Under the pieces are notes generated by a model. That model saw only the letters and a program-made list of their open reading frames with translations, did no database searches and was not told where the DNA came from. DNA of 46,811 nucleotides, from contig CBFHYJ010000007.1 of the NCBI GenBank assembly GCA_965659945.1, positions 1-46,811 of the forward strand, read 5' to 3'. Source of the stretch: VMDJ01 sp965659945 (GTDB taxonomy: Bacteria > Pseudomonadota > Gammaproteobacteria > Chromatiales > Chromatiaceae). The position numbers and the translations under genes were made by a program. Shown here one piece after another: positions 26,898 through 36,279 of this stretch. Position 1 is the stretch's first letter. Each line of letters starts with the position of its first letter.

Positions 26898-27518
26898 TCA
26901 GGCAACATTTAACATTCCAGCATCTTCAATAAAGTCGATTACCTTATCCAAGCCAACGCCTTCTTTAAGATTACTAAAAACGTAAGGGCGACCCTGACGC
27001 ATTCGTTTTGTGTCTTCTTCCATGACTTCTAATGATGCGCCAACATACGGTGCTAAATCGATCTTATTAATGACAAGAAGATCAGAGCGAGTAATACCAG
27101 GACCACCCTTTCTTGGGATCTTCTCCCCCTCAGCAACATCAATCACATAGATCATAAGATCCGCAAGCTCTGGGCTAAATGTCGCTGATAAGTTATCACC
27201 ACCACTTTCAATAAAGACAATTTCCAATCCAGGGAAACGATTTTGAAGCTCTGCGACTGCCGCTAAATTCATTGAGGCATCTTCACGAATAGCGGTATGT
27301 GGGCAACCACCCGTTTCAACACCAATAATGCGATCTTCTGAAAGTGCTTCAGCTCTGGTTAAAATCTTTGCATCTTCTTGCGTATAGATATCGTTAGTAA
27401 CAACAGCAATGTTGTATCTATCTCGTAAGGTCTTACATAGAACTTCCAATAAGGCTGTTTTACCCGATCCAACCGGGCCACCAACACCAATTCTTAATGC
27501 CGCTTTACCATCATTCAT
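26898..27518 (-). CDS. ureG: Urease accessory GTPase UreG
   Basis: UreG is the SIMIBI-class GTPase that drives nickel delivery into urease with UreDF. The P-loop GPVGSGKT is at 14-21. Other landmarks are VVTNDIYTQEDA, ETGGCPHTAIREDAS with the metal-binding Cys-Pro-His, ESGGDNLSATFSPELADL and the guanine motif INKIDLAPYVGA. Its 206 residues are standard. It is the last gene of the urt-ure operon, 9 bp after ureF, and ends 107 bp from the left island boundary. Confidence 0.97.
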   Translation of the reverse strand: MNDGKAALRIGVGGPVGSGKTALLEVLCKTLRDRYNIAVVTNDIYTQEDAKILTRAEALSEDRIIGVETGGCPHTAIREDASMNLAAVAELQNRFPGLEIVFIESGGDNLSATFSPELADLMIYVIDVAEGEKIPRKGGPGITRSDLLVINKIDLAPYVGASLEVMEEDTKRMRQGRPYVFSNLKEGVGLDKVIDFIEDAGMLNVA

Positions 27519-27527
27519 TTTTGTGTC

Positions 27528-28217
27528 CTATGATCTAAATAATCGTGTGTACTGCGTTTCATGTTTTCCGCTGGCGATGCCTAAAGCTGGTGCCGATGCA
27601 CCAATCTCTTCATCATCGAGTGATAAGCCAAGATCAACAGCATGTGGAATCTTTTCCGCCATCTTTAACTGAATCTGTTGGCCTTGCGTTTGACCAAGAG
27701 GGACCAACTTAATTGCAGCAGCCACTTGGTTTTCCAACCAACTCCATGCATAGCCCAAGGCTGCATCGTGCATAGAAATGTTCCAACTGACCGCTGCGAG
27801 CGAAAAAGGTGCCAGTTGGGTTGAATTCATTGCCTCAGTCATTTCCTGCTTATAAGGTATGTCCAAGTTAGGTAACAAAGTACTTAACGCTTTTGCTCGG
27901 TTCGTCTCTTCTAATCTCAACTCACGGCTTTCACGAGAAGCCAACAGATAGCGACTCCAGTAAGTCAGATTTTCAACATCACCCGATCGAATCGCTTCGT
28001 ATATACGCTTTAGGATTGGCAATTCAAGATACGTCATACCCTCATCAAGCAAACCGGTTAGCCAGTCTTCAAGCGCGTCAACATCGCTAACCCAACCACA
28101 CTCAACCGCATACTCAAGACCTTGAGAGTAGGTAAACCCACCAATGGGCAAACTCGGACTGACCAATTGCATCAGACGCAAATAACCCAAAGAGTCAGTG
28201 TTCTGATTAATGCGCAT
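27528..28217 (-). CDS. ureF: Urease accessory protein UreF
   Basis: UreF forms the UreDF platform that couples UreG to apo-urease. The start is ATG 28217 (MRINQNTDSLGYLRLMQLVS), which overlaps the end of ureE by 11 bases; the longer frame upstream only reads ureE out of frame. The family block SPSLPIGGFTYSQGLEYAVE follows at once, and the C-terminus ASGKHETQYTRLFRS is also typical. Length is 229 residues, normal. The protein is largely helical. Confidence 0.93.
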   Translation of the reverse strand: MRINQNTDSLGYLRLMQLVSPSLPIGGFTYSQGLEYAVECGWVSDVDALEDWLTGLLDEGMTYLELPILKRIYEAIRSGDVENLTYWSRYLLASRESRELRLEETNRAKALSTLLPNLDIPYKQEMTEAMNSTQLAPFSLAAVSWNISMHDAALGYAWSWLENQVAAAIKLVPLGQTQGQQIQLKMAEKIPHAVDLGLSLDDEEIGASAPALGIASGKHETQYTRLFRS

Positions 28218-28683
28218 GATGATGAGAGTGACCATGAGAATGGCCATGTGCATGATCGCTACCATGTTCACCATAAGCACCTGGCTCAGGCTCAAATGGC
28301 AGCTCCGCAAATGTTAGCGATATCCCTAAACCCATTAACATTTGGTCCAGCACATGATCATGCTGATAGCGCAGTTCATTTGGCAGAACTTGCAATGGGA
28401 CATGTCGATTCCCTAAATGATAAGCAGCCCTTGTAAGCAAATGAACATCATCTGATTTCACCACAGAGACCTGCTCAGGCGCTGACACTACCTGAACAAC
28501 AACGCCGTCTTCTGATTCGAGCAAATCGCCATTTCGCATAATGGGGCCGCGATCTAGAAAAACTCCAATTTCAGATCCATCAAACAACTGGGTTTTAAAA
28601 CGCGCCTTTACACGTTTTTCCAACGTTAATTCCATATGCAGCGATGGCATACCTGTAGATACTCGTTTAATTAGCTTTATCAT
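28207..28683 (-). CDS. ureE: Urease nickel metallochaperone UreE
   Basis: UreE binds nickel and hands it to the UreG-UreDF complex. The N-terminal peptide-binding domain has LEKRVKARFKTQLFDGSEIG, and the metal-binding domain has YHLGNRHVPLQVLPNELRYQ with the conserved His at the dimer interface. A His-rich tail (HAHGHSHGHSHHHAH) gives extra nickel capacity, as in Klebsiella UreE. Length is 158 residues. It lies 2 bp after ureC and overlaps ureF. Confidence 0.96.
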   Translation of the reverse strand: MIKLIKRVSTGMPSLHMELTLEKRVKARFKTQLFDGSEIGVFLDRGPIMRNGDLLESEDGVVVQVVSAPEQVSVVKSDDVHLLTRAAYHLGNRHVPLQVLPNELRYQHDHVLDQMLMGLGISLTFAELPFEPEPGAYGEHGSDHAHGHSHGHSHHHAH

Positions 28684-28685
28684 TT

Positions 28686-30386
28686 TTAAAAAAGAAAATA
28701 ACGTTGAGCCATGGGTAATTCGCTAGCTGGCTCACAGGTTAATAACTGACCATCCGCCCGAACCTGATATGTCTGCGAATCGACTTCTATCTCAGGCTGA
28801 TAATCGTTCAGCAACATGTCTTTCTTTTGAATATTTCGACAGTTTTCGACACGCCCAATCAGTGACTTAAGGCCAAGCTGTCCAGCCACATCATTATCAA
28901 TGGCTGCTTGAGACATAAAGGTCATACGTGTTGCATGTTTAGCACCCCCTAATGCACCGAACATATAACGGTAATGAACTGGCTGAGGTGTAGGTATCGA
29001 AGCATTAGGGTCGCCCATTGGCGCAGCGACAATCATTCCTCCCTTAACAATCAAACTCGGCTTTGTGCCAAAGAATGCCGGATTCCACAGCACTAAATCA
29101 GCTAACTTACCCTTTTCTACAGAACCCACCTCATGCGCAATACCGTGAGTAATCGCAGGATTGATGGTGTACTTGGCAATATAACGTTTAGCTCTGAAGT
29201 TATCTGATTGGGCATCATCTCCTTCGAGAGATCCGCGTTGTACTTTCATTTTGTGTGCTGTTTGCCACGTGCGTGTGATCACTTCACCGACACGCCCCAT
29301 TGCCTGAGAATCGGATGCAATCATTGAGAACGCACCAAGGTCATGCAAGATATCTTCAGCAGCTATTGTCTCTCGACGAATACGTGATTCAGCGAATGCC
29401 ACATCCTCAGCAATCGATGGCGATAAATGATGACAAACCATCAACATGTCTAGATGTTCATCAACCGTATTTACCGTGTAGGGTCGCGTAGGATTAGTTG
29501 AAGATGGCAATACATTGGAGAACCCAGCCGCCTTAATAATATCTGGCGCATGACCACCTCCAGCACCTTCAGTATGGTAAGTGTGGATAGTGCGGCCTTT
29601 CATCGCATCAATCGTATCTTCGACGAAACCCGACTCATTTAGCGTATCGGTGTGTATGGCCACCTGAACGTCATACTCTTCAGCGACTGTAAGGCAAGTG
29701 TCGATTGAAGCCGGGGTTGTTCCCCAGTCTTCATGAAGTTTTAAGCCAATAGCACCTGCCTCTACCTGTTCAGCGATCGGACCTTGTTTTGACGCATTGC
29801 CTTTCCCAAGGAAACCTAGATTTACTGGCAAGTCCTCTGCAGCCTCAAGCATCCTATGCATATTCCACGGACCTGGTGTGCAGGTAGTGGCGTTAGTACC
29901 TGTCGCAGGTCCAGTACCACCACCTAACATAGTCGTTACACCTGACATCACCGCTTCTTCAACTTGCTGTGGACAGATGAAGTGGATATGCGAATCAATC
30001 CCGCCTGCTGTTAGGATTTGACCTTCGCCTGCTATGACTTCTGTTCCTGGACCCACAACGATATCAACATCTGGCTGTACATCTGGATTACCAGCCTTAC
30101 CTATTGCCGCTATACGTCCCGCCTTGATGCCCACATCTGCCTTGATAATTCCCCAGTAATCAAGAATCAGTGCATTGGTAATCACAACATCCGCAACCTC
30201 TGAAGCCATTGCTTGGCTTTGGCCCATGCCATCGCGAATGACTTTCCCCCCTCCGAATTTAACCTCGTCGCCATAAACAGTTAGATCCTTCTCTACACGG
30301 ATAAATAACGCCGTATCTGCCAATCGGATACGATCCCCCGTGGTAGGTCCATACATCTCTGCGTAAGCTTGTCGTGAAATTTTCAT
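28686..30386 (-). CDS. ureC: Urease alpha subunit UreC
   Basis: This is the catalytic subunit, which hydrolyses urea to ammonia and carbamate at a di-nickel site. All ligands are present: His133 and His135 (DSHIHF), the lysine to be carbamylated Lys216 (GLKLHEDWG), His245, His271 and Asp359. The mobile flap carries Cys318-His319-His320 (MVCHHLSPS). Positions match Klebsiella UreC offset by one. Length is 566 residues, as expected. The start overlaps the ureB stop by four bases. Confidence 0.98.
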   Translation of the reverse strand: MKISRQAYAEMYGPTTGDRIRLADTALFIRVEKDLTVYGDEVKFGGGKVIRDGMGQSQAMASEVADVVITNALILDYWGIIKADVGIKAGRIAAIGKAGNPDVQPDVDIVVGPGTEVIAGEGQILTAGGIDSHIHFICPQQVEEAVMSGVTTMLGGGTGPATGTNATTCTPGPWNMHRMLEAAEDLPVNLGFLGKGNASKQGPIAEQVEAGAIGLKLHEDWGTTPASIDTCLTVAEEYDVQVAIHTDTLNESGFVEDTIDAMKGRTIHTYHTEGAGGGHAPDIIKAAGFSNVLPSSTNPTRPYTVNTVDEHLDMLMVCHHLSPSIAEDVAFAESRIRRETIAAEDILHDLGAFSMIASDSQAMGRVGEVITRTWQTAHKMKVQRGSLEGDDAQSDNFRAKRYIAKYTINPAITHGIAHEVGSVEKGKLADLVLWNPAFFGTKPSLIVKGGMIVAAPMGDPNASIPTPQPVHYRYMFGALGGAKHATRMTFMSQAAIDNDVAGQLGLKSLIGRVENCRNIQKKDMLLNDYQPEIEVDSQTYQVRADGQLLTCEPASELPMAQRYFLF

Positions 30387-30694
30387 CCGTCTAAGCTCCC
30401 CATAACCTCTGCCCTAAAGCCATACACCATACGGTCACCCGCATAACTAACCAATTCGACTTCTCGTGTTTGTCCCGGCTCAAATCGAACAGCAGTGCCG
30501 GCAGGAATGTTCAACCTAAACCCCTTTGACTGCATTCGATCAAAAGCTAATGCTGCGTTTGTTTCGTAGAAGTGATAGTGCGAACCCACCTGAATAGGAC
30601 GATCACCATTGTTAGCCACTGTGACTGTCACTGTCTCTCTACCCTGATTAAGCTCGATGTCACCATCAGCTACTAATAATTCACCTGGTTTCAT
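30383..30694 (-). CDS. ureB: Urease beta subunit UreB
   Basis: This structural subunit stabilises the (alpha-beta-gamma)3 enzyme. The sequence starts MKPGELLVADGDIELNQGRE and contains NNGDRPIQVGSHYHFYETN, the family core. Length is 103 residues, typical of the separate beta subunit. It overlaps ureC by four bases and follows ureA by nine. Confidence 0.96.
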   Translation of the reverse strand: MKPGELLVADGDIELNQGRETVTVTVANNGDRPIQVGSHYHFYETNAALAFDRMQSKGFRLNIPAGTAVRFEPGQTREVELVSYAGDRMVYGFRAEVMGSLDG

Positions 30695-30703
30695 AGGATC
30701 TCC

Positions 30704-31006
30704 TCAGACAATCGGCTCGTGAACCGTCACAAGTTTTGTGCCATCAGGAAATGTCGCTTCGACTTGTACGTCATGGATCATTTCAGCGATGCCATCCATC
30801 ACATCATCTCGAGTGAGTAGCGTTCTTCCGTAATCCATCAACTCTGCAACACTTTTACCATCACGAGCACCTTCCATAATTTCTGCGCTTATCAAAGCTA
30901 TTGCTTCTGGATAATTAAGCTTAAGTCCCCTTTCTTTACGTCTTTCGGCAAGTAAAGCCGCTGTAAAAATGAGTAACTTGTCTTTTTCTCTAGGCGTTAA
31001 TTCCAT
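30704..31006 (-). CDS. ureA: Urease gamma subunit UreA
   Basis: This is the smallest structural subunit. The proper start is ATG 31006 (MELTPREKDKLLIFTAALLA), with AAGGA nine bases upstream; the longer frame upstream reads through the ureD 3' end. The family block LNYPEAIALISAEIMEGARD and the end LVTVHEPIV are exact family features. Length is 100 residues, standard. Confidence 0.97.
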   Translation of the reverse strand: MELTPREKDKLLIFTAALLAERRKERGLKLNYPEAIALISAEIMEGARDGKSVAELMDYGRTLLTRDDVMDGIAEMIHDVQVEATFPDGTKLVTVHEPIV

Positions 31007-31019
31007 TAAAAAATGTCCT

Positions 31020-31850
31020 TTAGGTATTCCAAATTCTTGGCGGGGTTGCTGCCTTACCGAACGCACCCACACGTAACCATGACCAGATGGAGATAAACAC
31101 TCTTCTCGCAAAGTCAGTTGAATCACCGAGGTATCTAACCACTAAAAAATCATCGATAACCGTTGCTGAAAAATGATGTTTAACATCGTTTGGCATCAGG
31201 TCTCTTACGCCGTCCAGATTGGATTCATCAAACGCATTCATCACAAAGGTTGCCGCCACAGGCATTGATGCCATAAGTGATAATCGATCTTTAGTCGCAT
31301 CATTGAACCTCATTCGCTCGATGATGACGGGCTTACCCTCTTTCGTAATATTCAAAGATGAATCAACGAAACCCGTGTCAAAAATCTCATAAATGGTGGG
31401 ACGGCCAAAACATTGGAATTCCCATAAAGCCAGACGGGACGAGGATTCAATATTCACCTTCGTTTCCATCTGCACATTGGCACCAGGAAAATAAATATTC
31501 TCCTGCGGAAACCATTCCAAACAGGCATTTTCGAAAAGACTCAATGTCTGGATTTGTTTTGCCACCGCACCGGCACTTCGATAAAACTTCGTTGCTCCTG
31601 GTGTTGTCACTAATACTTCAGCCTGGGGAGCAAGCTCAGCCTGAATCGCTAGCGTATCGCCACCTACCACTCCACCCGGAGGATGAAGGACATACACGTG
31701 ACAGGTACCACCTTCAGGGTAAAAAGGTCGCTGAACAGCTAAAGGACCTCTTCTCTGCCGATGAGATAAAACTGTTTTACCCTCGATCCATTGAAAACCG
31801 AGTGACAAGGCAGCTTCCCAGCCAGATGAATGATGAATCAAAGATTCCAT
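31020..31850 (-). CDS. ureD: Urease accessory protein UreD
   Basis: UreD (UreH) binds apo-urease and forms part of the nickel path from UreG. Recognisable blocks are LSHRQRRGPLAVQRPFYPEG, HPPGGVVGGDTLAI, TPGATKFYRS and the C-terminus PPRIWNT. Length is 276 residues, normal. It starts at 31850, four bases after a small membrane protein gene, and is followed by ureA after 13 bases. Confidence 0.95.
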   Translation of the reverse strand: MESLIHHSSGWEAALSLGFQWIEGKTVLSHRQRRGPLAVQRPFYPEGGTCHVYVLHPPGGVVGGDTLAIQAELAPQAEVLVTTPGATKFYRSAGAVAKQIQTLSLFENACLEWFPQENIYFPGANVQMETKVNIESSSRLALWEFQCFGRPTIYEIFDTGFVDSSLNITKEGKPVIIERMRFNDATKDRLSLMASMPVAATFVMNAFDESNLDGVRDLMPNDVKHHFSATVIDDFLVVRYLGDSTDFARRVFISIWSWLRVGAFGKAATPPRIWNT

Positions 31851-31854
31851 CTGT

Positions 31855-32037
31855 CTAGCGCTTACCTATTCGCTGTTTCAACTTTTCAACGACGGGCATC
31901 AAAGCCCATGTCACTGGAATAATGATTAGCGCCCATAACAAATGCTCTGACTGATGCATAGCACCTGATGTCTGACTAACATGCGCGAATGCAGACGCAC
32001 TAAATACAAGCGATGTAACGAATAAAAATGTCTTCAT
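31855..32037 (-). CDS. Small exported membrane protein in the urt-ure operon (60 aa)
   Basis: The start is taken at ATG 32037 (MKTFLFVTSLVFSASAFAHV); an in-frame GTG at 32049 overlapping the urtE stop is possible. The product has a signal peptide ending at AFA near residue 18, a short periplasmic stretch with three His and a Met (HVSQTSGAMHQSEH), one membrane helix (LLWALIIIPVTWALMPVV) and a basic tail. It sits between urtE and ureD with no gap, so it is surely cotranscribed. The His/Met stretch recalls small nickel-handling proteins of HupE/UreJ neighbourhoods, but it is too short to be HupE. Function unknown. Confidence 0.75.
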   Translation of the reverse strand: MKTFLFVTSLVFSASAFAHVSQTSGAMHQSEHLLWALIIIPVTWALMPVVEKLKQRIGKR

Positions 32038-32045
32038 AGCAATAC

Positions 32046-32753
32046 TCACACTGTTAAATATTTGTGAATTAAATCTTCTGAAAGATCTTGAATAGGACCA
32101 TTAGCTACCGCCTGTCCACGATCAATCAGGCAAAACGTATCTGCGACACGGCGAGCAAAGGGAAGCTTTTGCTCAACTAACAACACGGTTAACCCAATCT
32201 CTTTGTTCAACTTATTAATGATGTCGCCAATATCTGAAACGATATTGGGCTGAATGCCTTCAGTCGGCTCATCTAAGATCAACAATTTCGGATCAGTCAC
32301 AAGTGCTCTGCCAATAGCCAATTGCTGCTGTTGACCACCTGAGAGATCGCCACCACGGCGATGACGCATTTCTTTCAAAACCGGAAACATGTCGTAGATA
32401 AACTCAGGGATACGTTTTGCTTTGTCGGCGCGAGCAGGAAGACCAATCTCGAGATTTTCTTCTACAGTGAGTAAAGGAAATATTTGCCTACCTTGAGGCA
32501 CATAACCAATACCAATCTCCGCTCGCGTCTCAGCTGAATACTTATTGATCAGTTCACCGTTGTAGATCATTTCACCTGATTTAACTGGAATAAGACCCAT
32601 GATGGATTTGAGCAACGTAGTCTTACCCACACCATTTCGTCCCATCAAAACCGTGCAACCACCCTCAGGTACCTCAAGATTCAAATCCCATAGGGTATGA
32701 CTCTCACCGTAGAACTGATTCAGGCTACTGATGGATAAAACGTTATTACTCAC
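32046..32753 (-). CDS. urtE: Urea ABC transporter ATP-binding subunit UrtE
   Basis: This is one of the two ATPases of the high-affinity urea importer (branched-chain amino acid transporter family, LivF-like). Walker A is GRNGVGKTTLLKS, the signature is LSGGQQQQLAIGRALV and Walker B is LLILDEPTEGIQP. Length is 235 residues. It overlaps urtD by eight bases, consistent with translational coupling. Confidence 0.95.
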   Translation of the reverse strand: MSNNVLSISSLNQFYGESHTLWDLNLEVPEGGCTVLMGRNGVGKTTLLKSIMGLIPVKSGEMIYNGELINKYSAETRAEIGIGYVPQGRQIFPLLTVEENLEIGLPARADKAKRIPEFIYDMFPVLKEMRHRRGGDLSGGQQQQLAIGRALVTDPKLLILDEPTEGIQPNIVSDIGDIINKLNKEIGLTVLLVEQKLPFARRVADTFCLIDRGQAVANGPIQDLSEDLIHKYLTV

Positions 32754-33561
32754 CTAGATACACCTCGATCACTTTGGGGTCGTTTTGCACCTCATCCATT
32801 GAGCCTTCGGTTAATACTGACCCTTGATGTAGCACGGTAACTTTTGAATTCAGTGCGCGAACAAACTCCATATCGTTCTCAACGACAACAACAGAATGTT
32901 GTCCTGCTAATGAAGTTAATAACTCAACTGTTCGGTCCATTTCTTGATGGGTCATACCTGCTGCAGGTTCATCGACTAACAACATCATTGGGTTTTGCAT
33001 AAGCAGCATCCCAATTTCTAACCATTGCTTTTGCCCATGTGAGAGTAAACCCGCTAAACGATGCTGCTCTTCATGAAGATGAATTGTCTGTAAGACACTC
33101 TCAATATGATCTTTCTGCTCGCCACTTAAGGTTGCTCTAAACGCAGACCAAACCGTCTTAGGGCCATCCATTGCAAGCTCAAGGTTCTCGAACACTGTGT
33201 GTTGCTCAAACACAGTTGGCTTTTGAAACTTTCGACCGATACCCATTTGGGCAATTTCAGGCTCATCCATTTGCAGTAAGTTGTACTTTTGGCCAAACCA
33301 GCAGCTGCCTTTATCCGGTCTTGTCTTACCGGTAATAATGTCCATCATGGTCGTTTTACCCGCACCATTTGGGCCAATTACGCAGCGCAACTCACCGGCA
33401 TCGACATAGAAATTCAGCTCGTTGATTGCTTTAAATCCATCAAAGCTCACAGAGACATCTTCCATATAAAGGAGGGTCCCTTTACGCAGGTCTAGACCTT
33501 CAACTACTTTGGGGGTCATAAAATCGAATACACGATCTCGCCTAATAAGTGGCTGACTCAT
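32746..33561 (-). CDS. urtD: Urea ABC transporter ATP-binding subunit UrtD
   Basis: This is the LivG-like ATPase of the urea importer. Walker A is GPNGAGKTTMMDIITG, the signature is LSHGQKQWLEIGMLLM and Walker B is MMLLVDEPAAGMT. The His in the signature (LSHGQ instead of LSGGQ) is usual for UrtD. An N-terminal extension of about 25 residues precedes the ATPase fold. Length is 271 residues. The ATG overlaps the urtC stop by four bases. Confidence 0.95.
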   Translation of the reverse strand: MSQPLIRRDRVFDFMTPKVVEGLDLRKGTLLYMEDVSVSFDGFKAINELNFYVDAGELRCVIGPNGAGKTTMMDIITGKTRPDKGSCWFGQKYNLLQMDEPEIAQMGIGRKFQKPTVFEQHTVFENLELAMDGPKTVWSAFRATLSGEQKDHIESVLQTIHLHEEQHRLAGLLSHGQKQWLEIGMLLMQNPMMLLVDEPAAGMTHQEMDRTVELLTSLAGQHSVVVVENDMEFVRALNSKVTVLHQGSVLTEGSMDEVQNDPKVIEVYLGE

Positions 33562-34646
33562 AACTCAGCCTCCTTTCTTTTACGGAAGATGCCGACAACA
33601 CCGCGAGGCAGCAGCAAGGTTACAAAGACAAATAAGGCACCGAGTGCAAAGAGCCAAAACTCAGGGAATGCTGCTGTGAAATACGTTTTGGCATAGTTGA
33701 CGCCTAATGCACCTAACACAGCGCCATAGAGTGTTGCTCGACCACCCATGGCGACCCAAACAACCACTTCAATGGAATTTAATGGTTGGAACTCACTTGG
33801 GTTGATAATGCCCACTTGTGGCACGTACAAAGCACCCGCAATACCTGCCAAGACAGCTGAGAACGTAAAGATCGCTAGCTTGACTCGATCTACTCGGTAG
33901 CCAATAAAACGGGTCCGATCCTCTGAGTCACGAATGGCTACTGCCACACGTCCTAACCGTGACTTAACAATGGCACGGCATGACAAATAACCGATTGCTA
34001 ATGCAATGCCTGATGCCACAAAGAGTCCGACTCGAGTTGCATCATCCTGAAGACTAAAGCCAAGGATATCTTTGAAGTCGGTTAAGCCATTGTTTCCCCC
34101 AAAACCCATTTCGTTTCTGAAAAAGGCCAACATCAAGGCATATGTCAGCGCTTGCGTAATAATTGAGAGATAGACACCGGTCACTCTCGAGCGAAAAGCA
34201 AACCAACCAAAGACAAAGGCAAGCAACCCAGGAGCAACCATGATCATCAATGCTGCGAACCAGAAGTGATCAAAGCCCTGCCAGAACCAAGGCAGCTCGG
34301 TCCAGTTTAGAAACACCATAAAGTCAGGCAACTCGGCATTGCCGTACACACCTCGATCGCCAATCTGACGCATGAGGTACATACCCATGGCATAGCCACC
34401 CAGAGCAAAAAATGCTGCATGCCCTAAGCTCAAAATACCGAGGTAGCCCCAGACCAAATCCACTGCAACTGCTAGCAATGCATAGGTCAAATACTTACCT
34501 AGCAGAGTCACTGTGTAGGTTGAGATATAGAAAGGACTGCTTTCCGGTAATGAATGCATCATAGGCACAGCAACCAGAAGCGCAATGAGCACTGCTAGAA
34601 AGAGCTGGCCGCCACGGTCATTCTGAAGAATACGAAGTAACCCCAT
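33558..34646 (-). CDS. urtC: Urea ABC transporter permease UrtC
   Basis: This is the LivM-like inner-membrane permease with about ten hydrophobic segments. The start at ATG 34646 (MGLLRILQNDRGGQLFLAVL) directly follows the urtB stop; the longer upstream frame overlaps urtB and is not supported. Family marks include DLVWGYLGILSLGHAAFFALGG, with GGYAMGMYL, and the ATPase-coupling loop in the AIRDSEDRTRFIGYRVDRVK region. Length is 362 residues. Confidence 0.93.
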   Translation of the reverse strand: MGLLRILQNDRGGQLFLAVLIALLVAVPMMHSLPESSPFYISTYTVTLLGKYLTYALLAVAVDLVWGYLGILSLGHAAFFALGGYAMGMYLMRQIGDRGVYGNAELPDFMVFLNWTELPWFWQGFDHFWFAALMIMVAPGLLAFVFGWFAFRSRVTGVYLSIITQALTYALMLAFFRNEMGFGGNNGLTDFKDILGFSLQDDATRVGLFVASGIALAIGYLSCRAIVKSRLGRVAVAIRDSEDRTRFIGYRVDRVKLAIFTFSAVLAGIAGALYVPQVGIINPSEFQPLNSIEVVVWVAMGGRATLYGAVLGALGVNYAKTYFTAAFPEFWLFALGALFVFVTLLLPRGVVGIFRKRKEAEL

Positions 34647-34647
34647 C

Positions 34648-36255
34648 TTAATTTTCCACCGCACGACCTTTCTGAGGGAATAACCCTCGAGGCTTTTTCT
34701 GAATAAAGAGAATGACAAACACCAACACAAGGATCTTGGCCATTACTGCACCCGCCCATGGCTCCATGAACTTATTTGCAATACCTAAACCCAGTCCACT
34801 GATTAGCGTGCCCCATAAATTTCCAACTCCTCCAAACACAACGACCATGAAGCTATCCACGATATAAGCCTGACCAAGATTGGGGCCTACATTGGTTAGC
34901 TGTGACAAAGCAACACCTGCAACACCCGCAATGCCTGCGCCAAGACCGAAGGTCAACGCGTCAACGCGAGATGAGCGGACACCCATTGCACGAGCCATTG
35001 CGCGATTTTGAGACACTGCTCTCACCTGAAGACCCAAACGTGTCTTCTTCAGCACAAAGAACAAAACAGCAAACACCAACAGACAAAACGCAATGATGTA
35101 GAGACGGTTGTAGGTCAGTGAAAAAACACTATTTATCTCCAACAATCCGCTCATAAACTCTGGATTTGCCACCGGCACGTTTTGTGGAGAGATCAGCGTT
35201 CTCACTAATTGCTGAAGAATCAGGCTAATACCAAAGGTAGCCAACAAAGTTTCTAAAGGGCGACCATATAAGAAGCGAATCACACCTCGCTCAATGGCAA
35301 TACCCACGAGACCTGAAACAACAAAGGCGCCAGGGATCGCTAATGCTAAAGATAGCCCTGGCATCGACGGCATGACCAACTGAATCAGATAGGTGGTGTA
35401 AGCCCCCAGCATAATAAGTTCGCCGTGCGCCATATTGATCACACCCATCACACCAAAGGTGATGGCAAGCCCAATTGCCGCCAAGACAAGGACAGTTCCC
35501 GCACTGATACCAAAAAACAAGGTTTCTAAATGACCAAACAGTGTGATTCGATCATCGATTTTAATCAGCGCTTTTTCAGCTGCCTTTTTTACCGGCACTG
35601 AAGTTGATGTACCCACTAGAGCCTTTAATTTATTTCTCACTGCAGGCTCTAAGCTCTCTTTAACAGCGTCAATGGCTTTCAGTTGAACACCAGGATCGTC
35701 ATCACTTAATTTAGATAACGAAATACTTAACTGCATTGCCGCCTTAACTGCTTCGTCGCTCTCTGTTTTAACCAGTGGCTCTAAAATGGCCTGATGGCTT
35801 ACATCAGGATTTGCAAGCATTGTATTAACCGCCATCAAGCGGCTTTCAGGATCAGTGTTTGTTAAGTCTTGTAGCGCTAATAAATCACGAATAAAGCTAC
35901 GAAGACTGTTATTGATTGAGAATTTCTTTAACTTTCTTTTTGAAAATTCACCCACCATCTCACCAGTGAGTACATCAGTCGCAAGGTATTTACGATTTTT
36001 CTTTTCAACAAAAACAACAGCGTTAGTTTTTTTAACTAACATAACATCGCCTTCTAATACGCCAGCGACGATCTTTTGGGCATTCTCTAACCCACTGTTC
36101 AAAATAGTCTTAAGGGCTGCTTCTTTTGCGACAAAGTCACGACCTGCCATGACCTCAAATACTGACTTAAGCTCTGACTCATCGACCAATTGATTCGCTT
36201 TAACCGTTGCATTAAGCGAAAACAGAGCCGCCATTAAGATAATAAAAATACGCAC
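34648..36255 (-). CDS. urtB: Urea ABC transporter permease UrtB with periplasmic N-terminal domain
   Basis: This is the LivH-like permease. A signal peptide (about 1-20) leads into an N-terminal domain of some 220 residues made of helical repeats (TDPESRLMAVNTMLANPDVS, then SDDDPGVQLKAIDAVKES). The permease part begins near residue 240 with LFFGISAGTVLVLAAIGLAI and contains GVMGVINMAHGELIMLGAY. Many proteobacterial UrtB proteins carry this extension; the total of 535 residues fits. It follows urtA after a strong hairpin at 36280-36300. Confidence 0.93.
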   Translation of the reverse strand: MRIFIILMAALFSLNATVKANQLVDESELKSVFEVMAGRDFVAKEAALKTILNSGLENAQKIVAGVLEGDVMLVKKTNAVVFVEKKNRKYLATDVLTGEMVGEFSKRKLKKFSINNSLRSFIRDLLALQDLTNTDPESRLMAVNTMLANPDVSHQAILEPLVKTESDEAVKAAMQLSISLSKLSDDDPGVQLKAIDAVKESLEPAVRNKLKALVGTSTSVPVKKAAEKALIKIDDRITLFGHLETLFFGISAGTVLVLAAIGLAITFGVMGVINMAHGELIMLGAYTTYLIQLVMPSMPGLSLALAIPGAFVVSGLVGIAIERGVIRFLYGRPLETLLATFGISLILQQLVRTLISPQNVPVANPEFMSGLLEINSVFSLTYNRLYIIAFCLLVFAVLFFVLKKTRLGLQVRAVSQNRAMARAMGVRSSRVDALTFGLGAGIAGVAGVALSQLTNVGPNLGQAYIVDSFMVVVFGGVGNLWGTLISGLGLGIANKFMEPWAGAVMAKILVLVFVILFIQKKPRGLFPQKGRAVEN

Positions 36256-36279
36256 AATTTCACCTTTCTGATTTAAGAA

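Noticed and set aside
26882..26901. Inverted repeat CTGAGT/ACTCAG at the ureG stop codon
   Set aside because: It looked like a terminator of the ure operon, but the stem is six base pairs, overlaps the stop codon and has no U tract on the minus strand.
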